From Maricaulis sp034670125 (GTDB lineage: Bacteria > Pseudomonadota > Alphaproteobacteria > Caulobacterales > Maricaulaceae), in assembly GCF_034670125.1 (NCBI RefSeq), contig NZ_JAXMOC010000002.1, positions 124,001 to 188,000 on the forward strand: DNA of 64,000 nt. The letters run 5' to 3'. The number at the start of each line of letters is the position of its first letter. Positions within the stretch are counted from its first letter, which is position 1. Positions 1 through 8,526 of this stretch are shown here, in pieces. The notes beneath the pieces were generated by a model. It was not told where the DNA came from, did not search any database, and was given only the letters and a program-made list of their open reading frames with translations. A program made the position numbers and the translations under genes.

Positions 1-1287
1 TACGGCCAGATGACGGCCGGGTCGTGGATCTATATTGGCTCGCAGGGCATCGTTCAGGGCACGTACGAGACCTTCGTCGAGGCCGGTCGCCAGCATTATG
101 ATGGTGATCTCACCGGCAAGTGGATCCTGACCGGTGGGCTTGGCGGCATGGGCGGCGCCCAGCCGCTGGCCGCGACCATGGCCGGCGCTTCCATGCTGGC
201 GGTCGAGTGCCAGCCCAGCCGGATCGAGATGCGACTGAAGACCGGCTACCTCGACAAGAGCGCCAGCACGCTGGACGAGGCACTCGAGCTCATCAACGCC
301 GCCTGCGCCAGGGGTGAGGCGGTCTCCGTTGGCCTCTTGGGCAATGCTGCCGAGGTCTTCCCCGAACTGGTGAAGCGCGGCGTCAAGCCGGACATGGTGA
401 CCGACCAGACCTCCGCCCACGACCCGGCCAACGGCTATCTGCCCGCTGGCTGGACGCTGGCCGAATGGGACGAAAAGCGCGAGAGCGATCCTGCCGCTGT
501 TGAAGCCGCTGCGAAAGCCTCCATGGCCGAGCAGGTGAAGGCCATGCTGGCGTTTTGGGAGCAAGGCATCCCGACGCTCGATTACGGCAATAATATCCGC
601 CAGATGGCGCATGATGAGGGGGTCACCAACGCCTTCGACTTTCCCGGTTTCGTGCCGGCCTATATCCGCCCCTTATTCTGCCGCGGCATTGGCCCCTTCC
701 GCTGGGCGGCGCTGTCGGGTGATCCCGAGGACATCTACAAGACCGACGCCAAGGTGAAGGAGCTGATCCCGGACAATCCGCATCTTCACCGCTGGCTCGA
801 CATGGCCCGCGAGCGCATCCACTTCCAGGGCCTGCCGGCGCGCATCTGCTGGGTCGGCCTGGGCGAACGCCACAAGCTGGGCCTGGCCTTCAACGAGATG
901 GTCCGCACGGGCGAGCTCTCCGCCCCGGTCGTGATCGGCCGCGACCATCTTGATTCAGGCTCGGTCGCCAGTCCCAACCGTGAAACCGAAGCGATGATGG
1001 ACGGCTCCGACGCCGTCGCCGACTGGCCGCTCCTGAACGCGCTCCTCAACACCGCCTCCGGCGCGACCTGGGTCTCGCTGCATCATGGCGGCGGCGTCGG
1101 CATGGGCTATTCCATGCACTCCGGCCAGGTCGTCCTCGCCGACGGCACGGATGAGGCCGCCGCTCGTGTCGGCCGCGTGCTGTGGAACGATCCGGCGACC
1201 GGCGTGATGCGTCATGCGGATGCGGGCTATGAGATCGCGAAGGAGTGCGCGCGGGAGCAGGGGCTGGATCTGCCGAGCGTGGATTAG
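1..1287 (+). CDS. hutU: Urocanate hydratase (urocanase), C-terminal part, cut by window edge
   Basis: Converts urocanate to imidazolone propionate in histidine degradation, using NAD+ as an electrophilic cofactor; cytosolic. The reading frame is open from base 1 and starts in mid-protein (YGQMTAGSWIYIG), so about 130 N-terminal residues lie outside the window; 428 residues are visible against about 555 for the family. Diagnostic stretches are the NAD-binding TGGLGGMGGAQPLA and the active-site region FCRGIGPFRWAALSG, with its conserved Cys at visible residue 227. No other hut gene follows: the gene ends against a palindromic repeat, so any hut partners must lie upstream. Identification is secure. 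Confidence 0.96.
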   Translation, partial: YGQMTAGSWIYIGSQGIVQGTYETFVEAGRQHYDGDLTGKWILTGGLGGMGGAQPLAATMAGASMLAVECQPSRIEMRLKTGYLDKSASTLDEALELINAACARGEAVSVGLLGNAAEVFPELVKRGVKPDMVTDQTSAHDPANGYLPAGWTLAEWDEKRESDPAAVEAAAKASMAEQVKAMLAFWEQGIPTLDYGNNIRQMAHDEGVTNAFDFPGFVPAYIRPLFCRGIGPFRWAALSGDPEDIYKTDAKVKELIPDNPHLHRWLDMARERIHFQGLPARICWVGLGERHKLGLAFNEMVRTGELSAPVVIGRDHLDSGSVASPNRETEAMMDGSDAVADWPLLNALLNTASGATWVSLHHGGGVGMGYSMHSGQVVLADGTDEAAARVGRVLWNDPATGVMRHADAGYEIAKECAREQGLDLPSVD

Positions 1288-1290
1288 GTT

Positions 1291-1429
1291 TTCCTCCCCA
1301 CATTGTGGGGAGGTGGATCGCCCGAAGGGCGGGACGGAGGGGCGGCGAAGCCGTATTTCCTCGCTACGCTCGGCCCCATCGACCCGCTGTTTCGCACCGG
1401 CCCACTTCCCCATGCAATGGGGAAGAAGG
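1291..1429. repeat. Palindromic intergenic repeat, family 1, copy A
   Basis: About 139 bp. It opens with the palindrome CCTCCCCACATTGTGGGGAGG, contains a core (GACGGAGGGGCGGCG...GGCCCCATCGACCCGCTG) and closes with CTTCCCCATGCAATGGGGAAG. The core recurs at 2170-2269 and 2997-3126. It lies directly after the hutU stop codon and could fold as RNA. Confidence 0.85.
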
Positions 1430-1529
1430 GCGTGTTTACCTGTCAATGCGGGCAGGCGCGTGATGTAAGCTGGTCTGTTGGTTTCTGGTCTGCTGGCAGC
1501 TGAGTGCAGGCCTATTTGAGGACAAGTGA

Positions 1530-2054
1530 ATGAGTGATGTGGTGTTTACGGTCGCAGAGACCTCCGTCTGGGAGGTGTTCCAGTGGCGCTGGATACCGGT
1601 GTTTTACGTGGTGTCTGCTGCTTTCATTGCATTTCCGCGCCTACTTGATTTCTGGCCGTTGTCAAACTTTGCCTTTTTTGAGAAGCGCAAACGATTGAAT
1701 GGAGTGTTGTTGTCCGGCTTGGTTACGCTGATGGGCGGCGGGCATTTTCTCATGACGTATTTGCCATTGAAGAGCAGTCAGGCTTCGCTGCAGGCAGGCC
1801 AATGCGCCATTGTCGTTGCGTCATTCGATGGCCGCAAACCTGATCAGGAACTCATGACAGTTAGCGTCGCAGAGACCACACTCACCTTTGAAGGCGCCGA
1901 CTACGAAATGCCCGGAAGTTTGTACGGCAGCGTGTATCTGCTCCCTGTCATTAGGGCAAATCTGGAGGCAGGGCGCTCCTACAGTTTATGTGTGCTGGAC
2001 GATGTGATCTTGAGGATCGAGCACGCGCCTGTCGCCGGGGCTCCGAGCCCATGA
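1530..2054 (+). CDS. Hypothetical membrane protein, 174 aa, intact member of a duplicated pair
   Basis: I do not recognise a family. The protein has two probable membrane helices (about residues 20-40 and 57-75) followed by a roughly 95-residue soluble C-terminal domain containing TLTFEGADYEMPGSLYGSV. It starts at ATG after GAGGACAAGTGA. A diverged second copy follows at 2366-2882 and is frameshifted. Each copy is flanked by a family-1 repeat, so gene and repeat appear to have been duplicated together. Base composition is less GC-rich than in the neighbouring hutU and kbl, consistent with accessory DNA. The function is unknown. Confidence 0.75.
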   Translation: MSDVVFTVAETSVWEVFQWRWIPVFYVVSAAFIAFPRLLDFWPLSNFAFFEKRKRLNGVLLSGLVTLMGGGHFLMTYLPLKSSQASLQAGQCAIVVASFDGRKPDQELMTVSVAETTLTFEGADYEMPGSLYGSVYLLPVIRANLEAGRSYSLCVLDDVILRIEHAPVAGAPSP

Positions 2055-2169
2055 ATATGCTGGCTTTATCAGAGCGTTGTGCGGACATAGGAAGTTTGAT
2101 CGATCCGGGCCACGCTTCCTTGGTATGAGCGAAGAGCAAAGGGCTCGCCCTGTTGAAGCTCTAGAGGCG

Positions 2170-2269
2170 AGACGGAGGGGCGGCGAAGCCGTATTTCCTC
2201 GCTACGCTCGGCCCCATCGACCCGCTGCTGCGCAGCGGCCCACTTCCCCATGGTATGGGGAAGAAAGGG
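2170..2269. repeat. Palindromic intergenic repeat, family 1, copy B (left end missing)
   Basis: Carries the family-1 core and the right-hand palindrome CTTCCCCATGGTATGGGGAAG but lacks the left CCTCCCC...GGGGAGG palindrome. It sits between the two copies of the duplicated membrane-protein gene. Confidence 0.82.
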
Positions 2270-2365
2270 GTCTTCGCTTGCCAGTTCGAGGGTTTAGGTG
2301 ATGAAAGCGTGTTTATTCGTTTCGGGTTTTTGGCGGCTGGTTTTAGGGCTGTCGGGGGAAAGTGA

Positions 2366-2882
2366 ATGAGCGAATTGGTGTTTACGGTCGCGGATGTCTC
2401 TGTCTGGGATGTATTCGAATGGCGTTTGATCCTGGGATTTTACGTGTTGTCCGCCGCCTTTATCGCATTTCCACGGCTGATCGACCTATGGCCATTGTCA
2501 AATTTTTGAAAAGCGCAAACGCCTGAATGGTGTCATTGTTTTCGGCTTGGTTACGCTGATTGGCGGCGCGCACTTCCTCATGACGTATTTGCCATTGGCG
2601 AGCAGCCGGGCCGCGCTGCTGGCCAGCCAGTGTACTATCGTCGTCGCTACATTTGATGGCCGGAAACCTGATCGGGAGCTCATGATGCATAGCTTCCCGG
2701 AGACCACTCTCACGTTTGAAGGCGCTGATTATGAAATACCCGGTAGTTTGCACGGCATTTTGTTTCTGTTGCTAGATATCAGGGCGGATCTGGAGGCGGG
2801 CGATGCCTACCGTTTATGCGTGCTTGACGATGTGATCTTGAAGATTGAACGGGTGTCGGCCGAGGCTCCGCTGAGCCCGTGA
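2366..2882 (+). pseudogene. Frameshifted paralogue of the 1530-2054 membrane protein
   Basis: The ATG at 2366 opens a 47-codon frame (MSELVFTVADVSVWDVFEW) that matches the upstream gene up to WPLSNF and then stops at TGA 2507-2509. Homology resumes in another frame and runs to 2882 (...TYLPLASSRAALLASQ...). Comparison with the intact copy shows that eight bases are missing: TCAAACTTTGCCTTTTTTGAGAAG there corresponds to TCAAATTTTTGAAAAG here, removing A-F-F and shifting frame. The downstream half has a possible TTG start at 2547 but would lack the first membrane helix. The simplest reading is a decaying tandem duplicate; a sequencing error is less likely for an 8-base gap. Confidence 0.85.
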
Positions 2883-2996
2883 TGATGAGGTCTCAATCAG
2901 TCGGTTTCATGAGATAAGCGGCATGACCGGTTTGGGCAGCGATGCTGCAGAATGAACGACGAGCCCAAATTTCGATCAGTCTAAGCTCTAGCGGCT

Positions 2997-3126
2997 TTCC
3001 TCCCCATTCCATGGGGAGGTGTCCCGCAGGGACGGAGGGGCGGCGTAGCCGTTTGTCCTCGCTGCGCTCGGCCCCATCGACCCGCTGCTGCGCAGCGGCC
3101 CACTTCCCCATGGTATGGGGAAGAAA
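2997..3126. repeat. Palindromic intergenic repeat, family 1, copy C
   Basis: A full-length copy: left palindrome CCTCCCCATTCCATGGGGAGG, core with GACGGAGGGGCGGCGTAGCC, then CTGCTGCGCAGCGG and the right palindrome CTTCCCCATGGTATGGGGAAG. It follows the pseudogene and abuts a family-2 repeat. Confidence 0.85.
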
Positions 3127-3137
3127 GACGCTCCCCG

Positions 3138-3193
3138 CTTGTCATCCCGGCTCTGCGCCCTGCTTGCACACGGCGTCCGGCCGGGATGACAAG
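3138..3193. repeat. Palindromic intergenic repeat, family 2, short copy
   Basis: Perfect 14-bp arms CTTGTCATCCCGGC (3138-3151) and GCCGGGATGACAAG (3180-3193) around 28 bp. Related outer arms occur at 40641-40761, 58491-58610 and 58747-58867. It lies 57 bp upstream of the kbl start and could form a hairpin in the leader or terminate upstream transcription. Confidence 0.85.
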
Positions 3194-3250
3194 TTTGAGG
3201 CAGGGCAATAGAAGGTGGATCAACACCAGACTCACCCTTGGGAGCTCCCG

Positions 3251-4453
3251 ATGTCCGACGCCTTCTACGCCCACCTGTCCGACGAGTTGAAGCAGATCGA
3301 TGCCGACGGGCTGTACAAGCGCGAACGCATCATCACCTCGCAGCAATTCTCCGAGATTGATGTGACGGCGGACGGGGCGTCCAGCCATGTGATCAATTTC
3401 TGCGCCAACAACTATCTCGGCCTGGCCAACCGGCCGGAGCTGATCGAGGCGGCCAAGGCGACGCTCGACAGTCACGGTTTCGGCGTCGCTTCGGTGCGTT
3501 TCATCTGTGGCACGCAGGACCTGCACAAAGAGCTGGAAGCCAAGGTCGCGGCCTTTGCCGGCTGCGAGGATGCCATTCTCTATGCGGCGGCCTTTGACGC
3601 CAATGGCGGCGTGTTCGAGCCGCTTCTGGGGCCGGAGGATGCGATCATCTCCGACGCGCTCAATCATGCCTCCATCATTGACGGTGTGCGTCTGTGCAAG
3701 GCCAAGCGCTATCGCTATGCCAATTCCGATATGGCGGATCTGGAGACCCAGCTGAAACAGGCCCGGGCTGATGGCGCGCGGCATATCCTGATTGTCACCG
3801 ATGGCGTGTTCTCGATGGATGGCTATATCGCCGATTTGAAATCCATCGTCCGCCTCGCCAAACAGTATGACGCGCTGACCATGGTCGATGACTGCCATGC
3901 TCATGGTTTCATGGGCGCAAAGGGGCGCGGCACGCCGGAGCATTGCGGGGTGCTGGGCGAGATCGACATCATCACCGGTACCTTCGGCAAGGCGCTGGGC
4001 GGGGCGATGGGCGGCTTCACCGCGGCGCGCAAGGAGATCATCGACATGCTGCGCCAGCGCTCGCGGCCCTACCTGTTCTCCAACTCCCTCGCACCGGCCA
4101 TTGTCGGTGCCTCGCTGAAAGCGCTCGACATGGTCGCCGAAGGCGATGATCTGCGCGCCCGCCTGTTCGACAATGCCAAACGCTTCCGCACCGGCATGAG
4201 CGAGGCCGGTTTCGACCTGCTGCCGGGCGAACATCCGATCATCCCGGTCATGCTGGGCGATGCCAAGCTGGCCCAGGAGATGGCATCCAGGCTGATGGGT
4301 GAGGGCGTCTATGTGATCGGCTTCTTCTTCCCCGTCGTGCCCAAGGGCAAGGCCCGTATCCGCACGCAGATGTCGGCGGCGCATACGCTCGAGCAGATCG
4401 ACCGCGCGGTCGCGGCGTTTACGAAGGTGGGCCGGGAGCTCGGGGTTATCTAG
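3251..4453 (+). CDS. kbl: Glycine C-acetyltransferase (2-amino-3-ketobutyrate CoA ligase)
   Basis: PLP enzyme of the alpha-oxoamine synthase family. It cleaves 2-amino-3-ketobutyrate with CoA to glycine and acetyl-CoA, the second step of threonine breakdown after Tdh. It has 400 residues, as is usual. The PLP lysine is in GTFGKALGGAMGG (Lys247), with ANNYLGLANRPEL, VDDCHAHGFMG and SVRFICGTQDLHKELE as family signatures. I chose ATG 3251 (MSDAFYAHLSDE) after GGGAG; an in-frame GTG at 3215 would add 12 unconserved residues. The partner tdh lies 6.2 kb downstream on the same strand instead of adjacent as in E. coli. A possible decayed copy of its 3' end lies near 6016-6108. Confidence 0.95.
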   Translation: MSDAFYAHLSDELKQIDADGLYKRERIITSQQFSEIDVTADGASSHVINFCANNYLGLANRPELIEAAKATLDSHGFGVASVRFICGTQDLHKELEAKVAAFAGCEDAILYAAAFDANGGVFEPLLGPEDAIISDALNHASIIDGVRLCKAKRYRYANSDMADLETQLKQARADGARHILIVTDGVFSMDGYIADLKSIVRLAKQYDALTMVDDCHAHGFMGAKGRGTPEHCGVLGEIDIITGTFGKALGGAMGGFTAARKEIIDMLRQRSRPYLFSNSLAPAIVGASLKALDMVAEGDDLRARLFDNAKRFRTGMSEAGFDLLPGEHPIIPVMLGDAKLAQEMASRLMGEGVYVIGFFFPVVPKGKARIRTQMSAAHTLEQIDRAVAAFTKVGRELGVI

Positions 4454-4546
4454 GCGCGACGCGGCAACGCCCCGGTTTGGCCGAAAAATACCTGTCGCGT
4501 GGCTCATTGGCGATGCAGGCGACAAGAAAGCAGAGAAAAGGACAGT

Positions 4547-5980
4547 GTGGCTGTGAGGTTTTTGCTGTTTACGACAATTCTTGCGGGCTTCGGACTGGCC
4601 GGGTGCACGTCGGAGCGCGACGAACTCCTGATCGAAAATGTCGTGATCGTCTCCGCCGAGCGCGAGTCTGCGTCGGACGCCATGAATGTCCTGATCCGTG
4701 ACGGTGTCATTGCGGAGATATCCGCCGAGCCAATTCAGTCCGACCGATCGGCGACGCGTATCGATGGCAGCGGTCGCTTTCTGACGCCCGGCCTGATGGA
4801 CAGTCACCACCATGTGGCCTTCGTGCCGGGCATGGGCGCGATGGGTGTCGCGCCGGCGCGTGAGCAGGAGGCGCTGGTCGCTGCCTATATGGCCCAACAG
4901 CCGCGCAGTCTGCTCTATTTCGGGGTGACGCAGATCCTCGATCCCGCACCACTTCTGGCTTGGCGTGACTTTGCCGCGATCAGCCAGAGGCCGGATTTTT
5001 TCCGCTGCGGTGAAATTCCCAATGAGGAAGCCGGCTATCCGATCAATCAGCGCGATGATGCGGATATGGTTTCGCTTTACCCGTATCGCATTACGGCGAC
5101 CCAGACGCCGGAAAGGGTGGTCGAGCGGATCGCTGCGGACGGCGCGATCTGTGTAAAAGTCTATCTGGAAGACGGTTTCGGCGCGGAGTCGGAATGGCCG
5201 CTGTACGACGCCGAAATACTGGGCCGTATCCGGGACGCGGCGCGGGCGCACGAGCTTCCCCTTCTCGCCCATGCCAATGCAATCGACATGTATCAGATCG
5301 CGCTTGATGCTGATGTTGATGTGCTGGCGCACGGCCTGTGGAATTGGCAATGGCCAGAGGGCGACCCGCCCGTCGCGGAAGTCCTGCAACGCGTGCATGA
5401 GCAGGGTGTCGGCTACATGCCGACCCACCGCGTCATGGCGGGCTTGGGCGAACACTTGCTGCCAGCCCGGATGGATGCACCTGAATACGCGGACATTGTG
5501 CCAGCCAACCTGCTCGACTGGTATCGCGCGGGCGGTGCGGACTGGTTTGCCGACGAACTGGCTGCCGATTTCCCGCCGGACATGCCACGAGAAGAGATGG
5601 CCGCGATTTTCGGCTATGGTGTTGGGCGCGTTCAGCGGGCGACGGCCTTTCTTGAGCAAGCCGGGCATCCGCTGCTTCTGGCCAGTGATTGTCCCGGCAG
5701 CCCGACGAGCGCCAATCAACCGGGATTGTGCACGCGGCTCGAGATCGAGAGCCTGGCGCAATCCGGTGTGTCGCCCGAGTCCGTGTTCCGGGCGGGGACC
5801 ATCAATCCGGCACGGCAATTCGGGCTTGAGGCGCGCTATGGCACGGTCGAGGTGGGCAAGGTCGCCAACCTGCTCTTGCTGGAGGCCAATCCCCGCCTTG
5901 ATATCGCCGCCTGGGACACCATCCAGACCGTCATCCTGCATGGAGAGCCCCTCGCACGCGATGATTTGAAAGCGCGATAG
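4547..5980 (+). CDS. Amidohydrolase-family lipoprotein
   Basis: Metal-dependent hydrolase of the amidohydrolase superfamily, imidazolonepropionase/prolidase-like group; the substrate is unknown. The best start is GTG 4547, five bases after AAAAGGA, giving MAVRFLLFTTILAGFGLAGC, a lipoprotein signal with lipobox LAGC. The protein is therefore expected to be exported and membrane-anchored. Metal-site candidates are HHH in DSHHHVAF, Lys in CVKVYLEDGF (possibly carboxylated), His in LLAHANAIDMY, His in VLAHGLWNW and Asp in LASDCPGSP. The 477 aa are normal for the group. An in-frame GTG at 4499 would spoil the signal peptide. It stands between kbl and an accessory gene. Confidence 0.88.
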   Translation: MAVRFLLFTTILAGFGLAGCTSERDELLIENVVIVSAERESASDAMNVLIRDGVIAEISAEPIQSDRSATRIDGSGRFLTPGLMDSHHHVAFVPGMGAMGVAPAREQEALVAAYMAQQPRSLLYFGVTQILDPAPLLAWRDFAAISQRPDFFRCGEIPNEEAGYPINQRDDADMVSLYPYRITATQTPERVVERIAADGAICVKVYLEDGFGAESEWPLYDAEILGRIRDAARAHELPLLAHANAIDMYQIALDADVDVLAHGLWNWQWPEGDPPVAEVLQRVHEQGVGYMPTHRVMAGLGEHLLPARMDAPEYADIVPANLLDWYRAGGADWFADELAADFPPDMPREEMAAIFGYGVGRVQRATAFLEQAGHPLLLASDCPGSPTSANQPGLCTRLEIESLAQSGVSPESVFRAGTINPARQFGLEARYGTVEVGKVANLLLLEANPRLDIAAWDTIQTVILHGEPLARDDLKAR

Positions 5981-6015
5981 GGTCATCTGTCCGCTATTGC
6001 GGCGTGGGGATGCGT

Positions 6016-6108
6016 CCCATGCGCGTCGCGATGCTGGCGGGTGACGCGCCCGACATTCTTGATCGCCCGGTGGCGGCGTTGGCGAAGGCGGGCAAGGAGC
6101 TGGGGGGA
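6016..6108 (+). pseudogene. Possible remnant of a kbl 3' end
   Basis: In frame 1, this stretch reads ...ILDRPVAALAKAGKELG, which resembles the kbl C-terminus QIDRAVAAFTKVGRELG (about 10 of 15 central residues identical), and the DNA also aligns. It lies just upstream of the ribosome site of the next gene. If real, it marks an old duplication or an insertion that separated the ancestral kbl end from its downstream DNA. It is short, so chance similarity cannot be excluded. Confidence 0.35.
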
Positions 6109-6120
6109 GGAGGTTTAGAA

Positions 6121-6948
6121 ATGCTAACCGCTCGAAAATTCGAAGACCTTTGGCCGGCAGGCCTGCAAGAGGCCAGGCGCCGAATTGCTAGAGACCTTGA
6201 GCGATTGGTGATGATTAAGGCTCTTTTGGACGGCGTCTTCGAGCAGGACACAGTGCGGGACAGGTTTAATGGGACTTATCGCGGCAATGCATTTCGCTTG
6301 ATCGAGACATCACTGTTGCGCGACGCAGTCGCGACACTCGATCGACTGTTTTCTTCATCCGGTGGTATCGGGCCTAGTGCCAATTTGTCATTCCTGTATG
6401 TGGCTGATTTGTTGGACAGCGACGCGCGTGTGAGGAGCCTCTTCAATCGGGCATCACGCCGTTGGGGCGCCACCGGGCAGTATTGGGTTACGGTGAATGG
6501 AAAAACACGGGAGTTATCCTGTTCGGAAACCCTTCGCCGACGAATTCGCAATGCCAAAAGCAGAGAGCAACAAGATGCGGCTGCTAGAAAGTCTGCAATC
6601 GCGCATGTTCGGGATTATGCCAAGTCACCCCATTTCGGTCGCGTCAGGGCCTACCGTTCAGAATGGCTATCTCATTCAGTGTTGAATTCTCGCGATCGAG
6701 AAAAGTATCAGTTGGATCCAGGGTATTCGCTTACTTTTGGCGATTTATTTGACGCGATCGGTCAAGGGATTGCCGTCGGTGAAGATGCCTTCGCTGCGAT
6801 TTTTGGTACTGGGTTGTCGCTCGATGATGTCGAACAAATATGGCGTACCTACGGGGTCTCATTTTGGGCAATGAGTGGTGGTGACAGCGCAGCCGCGAGC
6901 GAAGCTGAACGGTTGGTGGAAGTTGGAGATACCTACACTGAGGAGTAG
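6121..6948 (+). CDS. HEPN/AbiU2-like protein, candidate RNase toxin or abortive-infection factor
   Basis: 275 aa, all-alpha in appearance. The region from FNGTYRGNAFRLIETSLL to AVATLDRLF resembles the HEPN AbiU2-like family, and RSEWLSH (Arg179, His185) fits the HEPN R-x4-6-H catalytic motif. HEPN proteins of this type are typically RNases in phage defence or toxin-antitoxin systems; that role is inferred here. The start at ATG 6121 is supported by a very strong GGGGGGAGGAGG eight bases upstream; the frame stays open further upstream but there runs through the kbl-like remnant. GC content is clearly lower than in the neighbours, suggesting transfer. No antitoxin gene is adjacent. Confidence 0.65.
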   Translation: MLTARKFEDLWPAGLQEARRRIARDLERLVMIKALLDGVFEQDTVRDRFNGTYRGNAFRLIETSLLRDAVATLDRLFSSSGGIGPSANLSFLYVADLLDSDARVRSLFNRASRRWGATGQYWVTVNGKTRELSCSETLRRRIRNAKSREQQDAAARKSAIAHVRDYAKSPHFGRVRAYRSEWLSHSVLNSRDREKYQLDPGYSLTFGDLFDAIGQGIAVGEDAFAAIFGTGLSLDDVEQIWRTYGVSFWAMSGGDSAAASEAERLVEVGDTYTEE

Positions 6949-7152
6949 CTGCATCAGCTAATTGATAACAGCCGATCGGATCATCCGCGGCGGCGGGTTC
7001 GCCTTGCCCCGGGACGCCGCCCCAACCAGTCCCCCTGACCTTTTCCCCAAACGCGCGTAGTGTCTCCCGGTCAGACTCGCTTTTCTGGCGAATTCTGCAT
7101 CCGATTGATCGCCGGGGGGCATCACACGGATATCGTGAGACAGGGGACTGAG

Positions 7153-8331
7153 ATGACTGAGACCAGCGAGATGAGCGCCAGCAGCGCCCGGCCATCCGAC
7201 GAGATGCTGCCGTTCTTGAACAATTTCCACGACATTTTCACCACCATCGGGGTCCTGATCCTGCTGGGTGGTCTGGCGGTCGGTGCCGGCCAGGTGATGG
7301 TCGGGATGGGCCTCGATGAAGGCGAGCAGGCCTGGCAGAACGCGCTGATGGCGTTGATCGGCGGTATCGCTGTCTTCATCTGGTTTCTGTCGGCCCTGCT
7401 GGTCGGCAAGCAGCGCCGCATCCTGCCGGGCATCGTACTGTCCAGCGTATTCGGTGTGGCGACCAGTATCGTGCTGATCTGGGGTTATGCCCAGTTCCTG
7501 ATCCACGGCGCAGGCCTCAGCGAACAGTCCTTCGAACTTGCGGGTGACAGCGTCGACAATATGGAGTTCGGGCGTGAAGCCGTGATGATGGTGCTGGCAC
7601 AATTGCCGGTCTCGATCCGCTTCATGCCGGTCGTGTTCGGTCTCGCCTTCCTGCTGCCGGTGGCGGCCTATTATTTCAGCTATCGCCTGCCCTATGCGGG
7701 CGGGTTGATGGGGGTCGGTGTTGTGCTGACCGCCGTGATGACACTGCTGGCCTTTGACCCCTACACGGTGATTGTCTGGGCGCCGACGATCAATGTCGCG
7801 GCCGGGGCATCGCTGCTGCTGGCCGGGATCCTCTTTGACGCCCGGGATCCGGGCCGCGAGACCCGGTTGGCCGGCACCGCTTTCTGGCTGCATTTCTTCG
7901 CCGCGCCGGTCCTGCTGGGCGCCGTCCTCAACGTCACCCAGACCGGCTGGACCTTTCAAGAAAGTGACTTTGCCAATCCTGAAAACCTCAACCTGTTTGC
8001 CGCCATGGCGTCGGACAGTGCCGAGGCGACCCGCCTGGCCATTACGGCCCTGACCGTGATCGGGATTTTCGCCCTGGTCTCGCTGCTCATCAATCGCCGG
8101 GCGCTGATCGTCTCCGGACTGGTCACGGCCGGCGTCTCCATTGGCATCATCGTCAACTCGGCGGGCCTCGGTGCCGGCGCCGTTGTTGCCGTGACCCTGC
8201 TGGTGCTGGGCGGCGTGGTCGTGGTGCTGGGCGCAGCGTGGAACCCGGTCCGCCGGATCCTGCTGCTGCCGATCCCGCAGGTCGGACCGCTGGGCCGTAT
8301 ATTCCCGCCGGTGAGTGCCGCTGAGGGCTGA
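7153..8331 (+). CDS. Polytopic membrane protein of unknown function
   Basis: 392 aa with about ten hydrophobic helices, beginning near residue 25 (IGVLILLGGLAVGAGQV) and continuing to the C-terminal pair AGASLLLAG.../VVAVTLLVLGGVVVVLG. There is no signal peptide and no recognisable transporter motif. I chose ATG 7153 (MTETSEMSASSARPSDE), preceded by GGGGACTGAG; the GTG at 7060 would add 31 hydrophilic residues with no support. The gene stands alone and is closed by a strong terminator at 8356-8385. It may belong to the DUF2157/DUF4401-like membrane proteins, but I cannot confirm this. Confidence 0.75.
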   Translation: MTETSEMSASSARPSDEMLPFLNNFHDIFTTIGVLILLGGLAVGAGQVMVGMGLDEGEQAWQNALMALIGGIAVFIWFLSALLVGKQRRILPGIVLSSVFGVATSIVLIWGYAQFLIHGAGLSEQSFELAGDSVDNMEFGREAVMMVLAQLPVSIRFMPVVFGLAFLLPVAAYYFSYRLPYAGGLMGVGVVLTAVMTLLAFDPYTVIVWAPTINVAAGASLLLAGILFDARDPGRETRLAGTAFWLHFFAAPVLLGAVLNVTQTGWTFQESDFANPENLNLFAAMASDSAEATRLAITALTVIGIFALVSLLINRRALIVSGLVTAGVSIGIIVNSAGLGAGAVVAVTLLVLGGVVVVLGAAWNPVRRILLLPIPQVGPLGRIFPPVSAAEG

Positions 8332-8355
8332 TCGAACTTGGCCCTCAGATGAAGA

Positions 8356-8385
8356 GCCGCCCGGTCCCGCGCCGGGCGGCTTTTT
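8356..8385 (+). terminator. Rho-independent terminator
   Basis: GCCGCCCGG (8356-8364) pairs perfectly with CCGGGCGGC (8372-8380) across a 7-nt loop and is followed by five T. It ends the transcript of the 7153-8331 membrane protein. Confidence 0.92.
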
Positions 8386-8444
8386 CGTGACGTCCGGCCG
8401 CGCCCGCGCACGGACCTCGCCATTCATCCCATGTCAGCCAGGGG

Positions 8445-8526
8445 GCTCTGTCAGATCAGGCCGGTCAAGGCCGCCTTCGGCGCCGCTAAGCGGGCATGCG
8501 CCTTGACCGACCTGATCTGACAGAGC
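8445..8526. repeat. Long inverted repeat, 27-bp arms around a 28-bp spacer
   Basis: The arms at 8445-8471 and 8500-8526 (GCTCTGTCAGATCAGG... against its complement) pair at 26 of 27 positions, much longer than the palindromes elsewhere in the window. There is no T-run after it. It lies between the terminator of the preceding gene and the 8679 start, about 150 bp upstream. It could be a MITE-like remnant or a leader hairpin; nothing in it codes for protein. Confidence 0.9.

Noticed and set aside
2495..2515. Programmed frameshift in the second copy of the duplicated gene
   Set aside because: TTTTTGA could allow slippage, but eight bases are missing compared with the intact copy, which is simpler to explain as a deletion.
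2981..5986. A 1001-codon open frame on the minus strand opposite kbl and the amidohydrolase
   Set aside because: It is the antisense shadow of two well-supported genes; its translation is rich in Arg/His/Gly with no recognisable domain.
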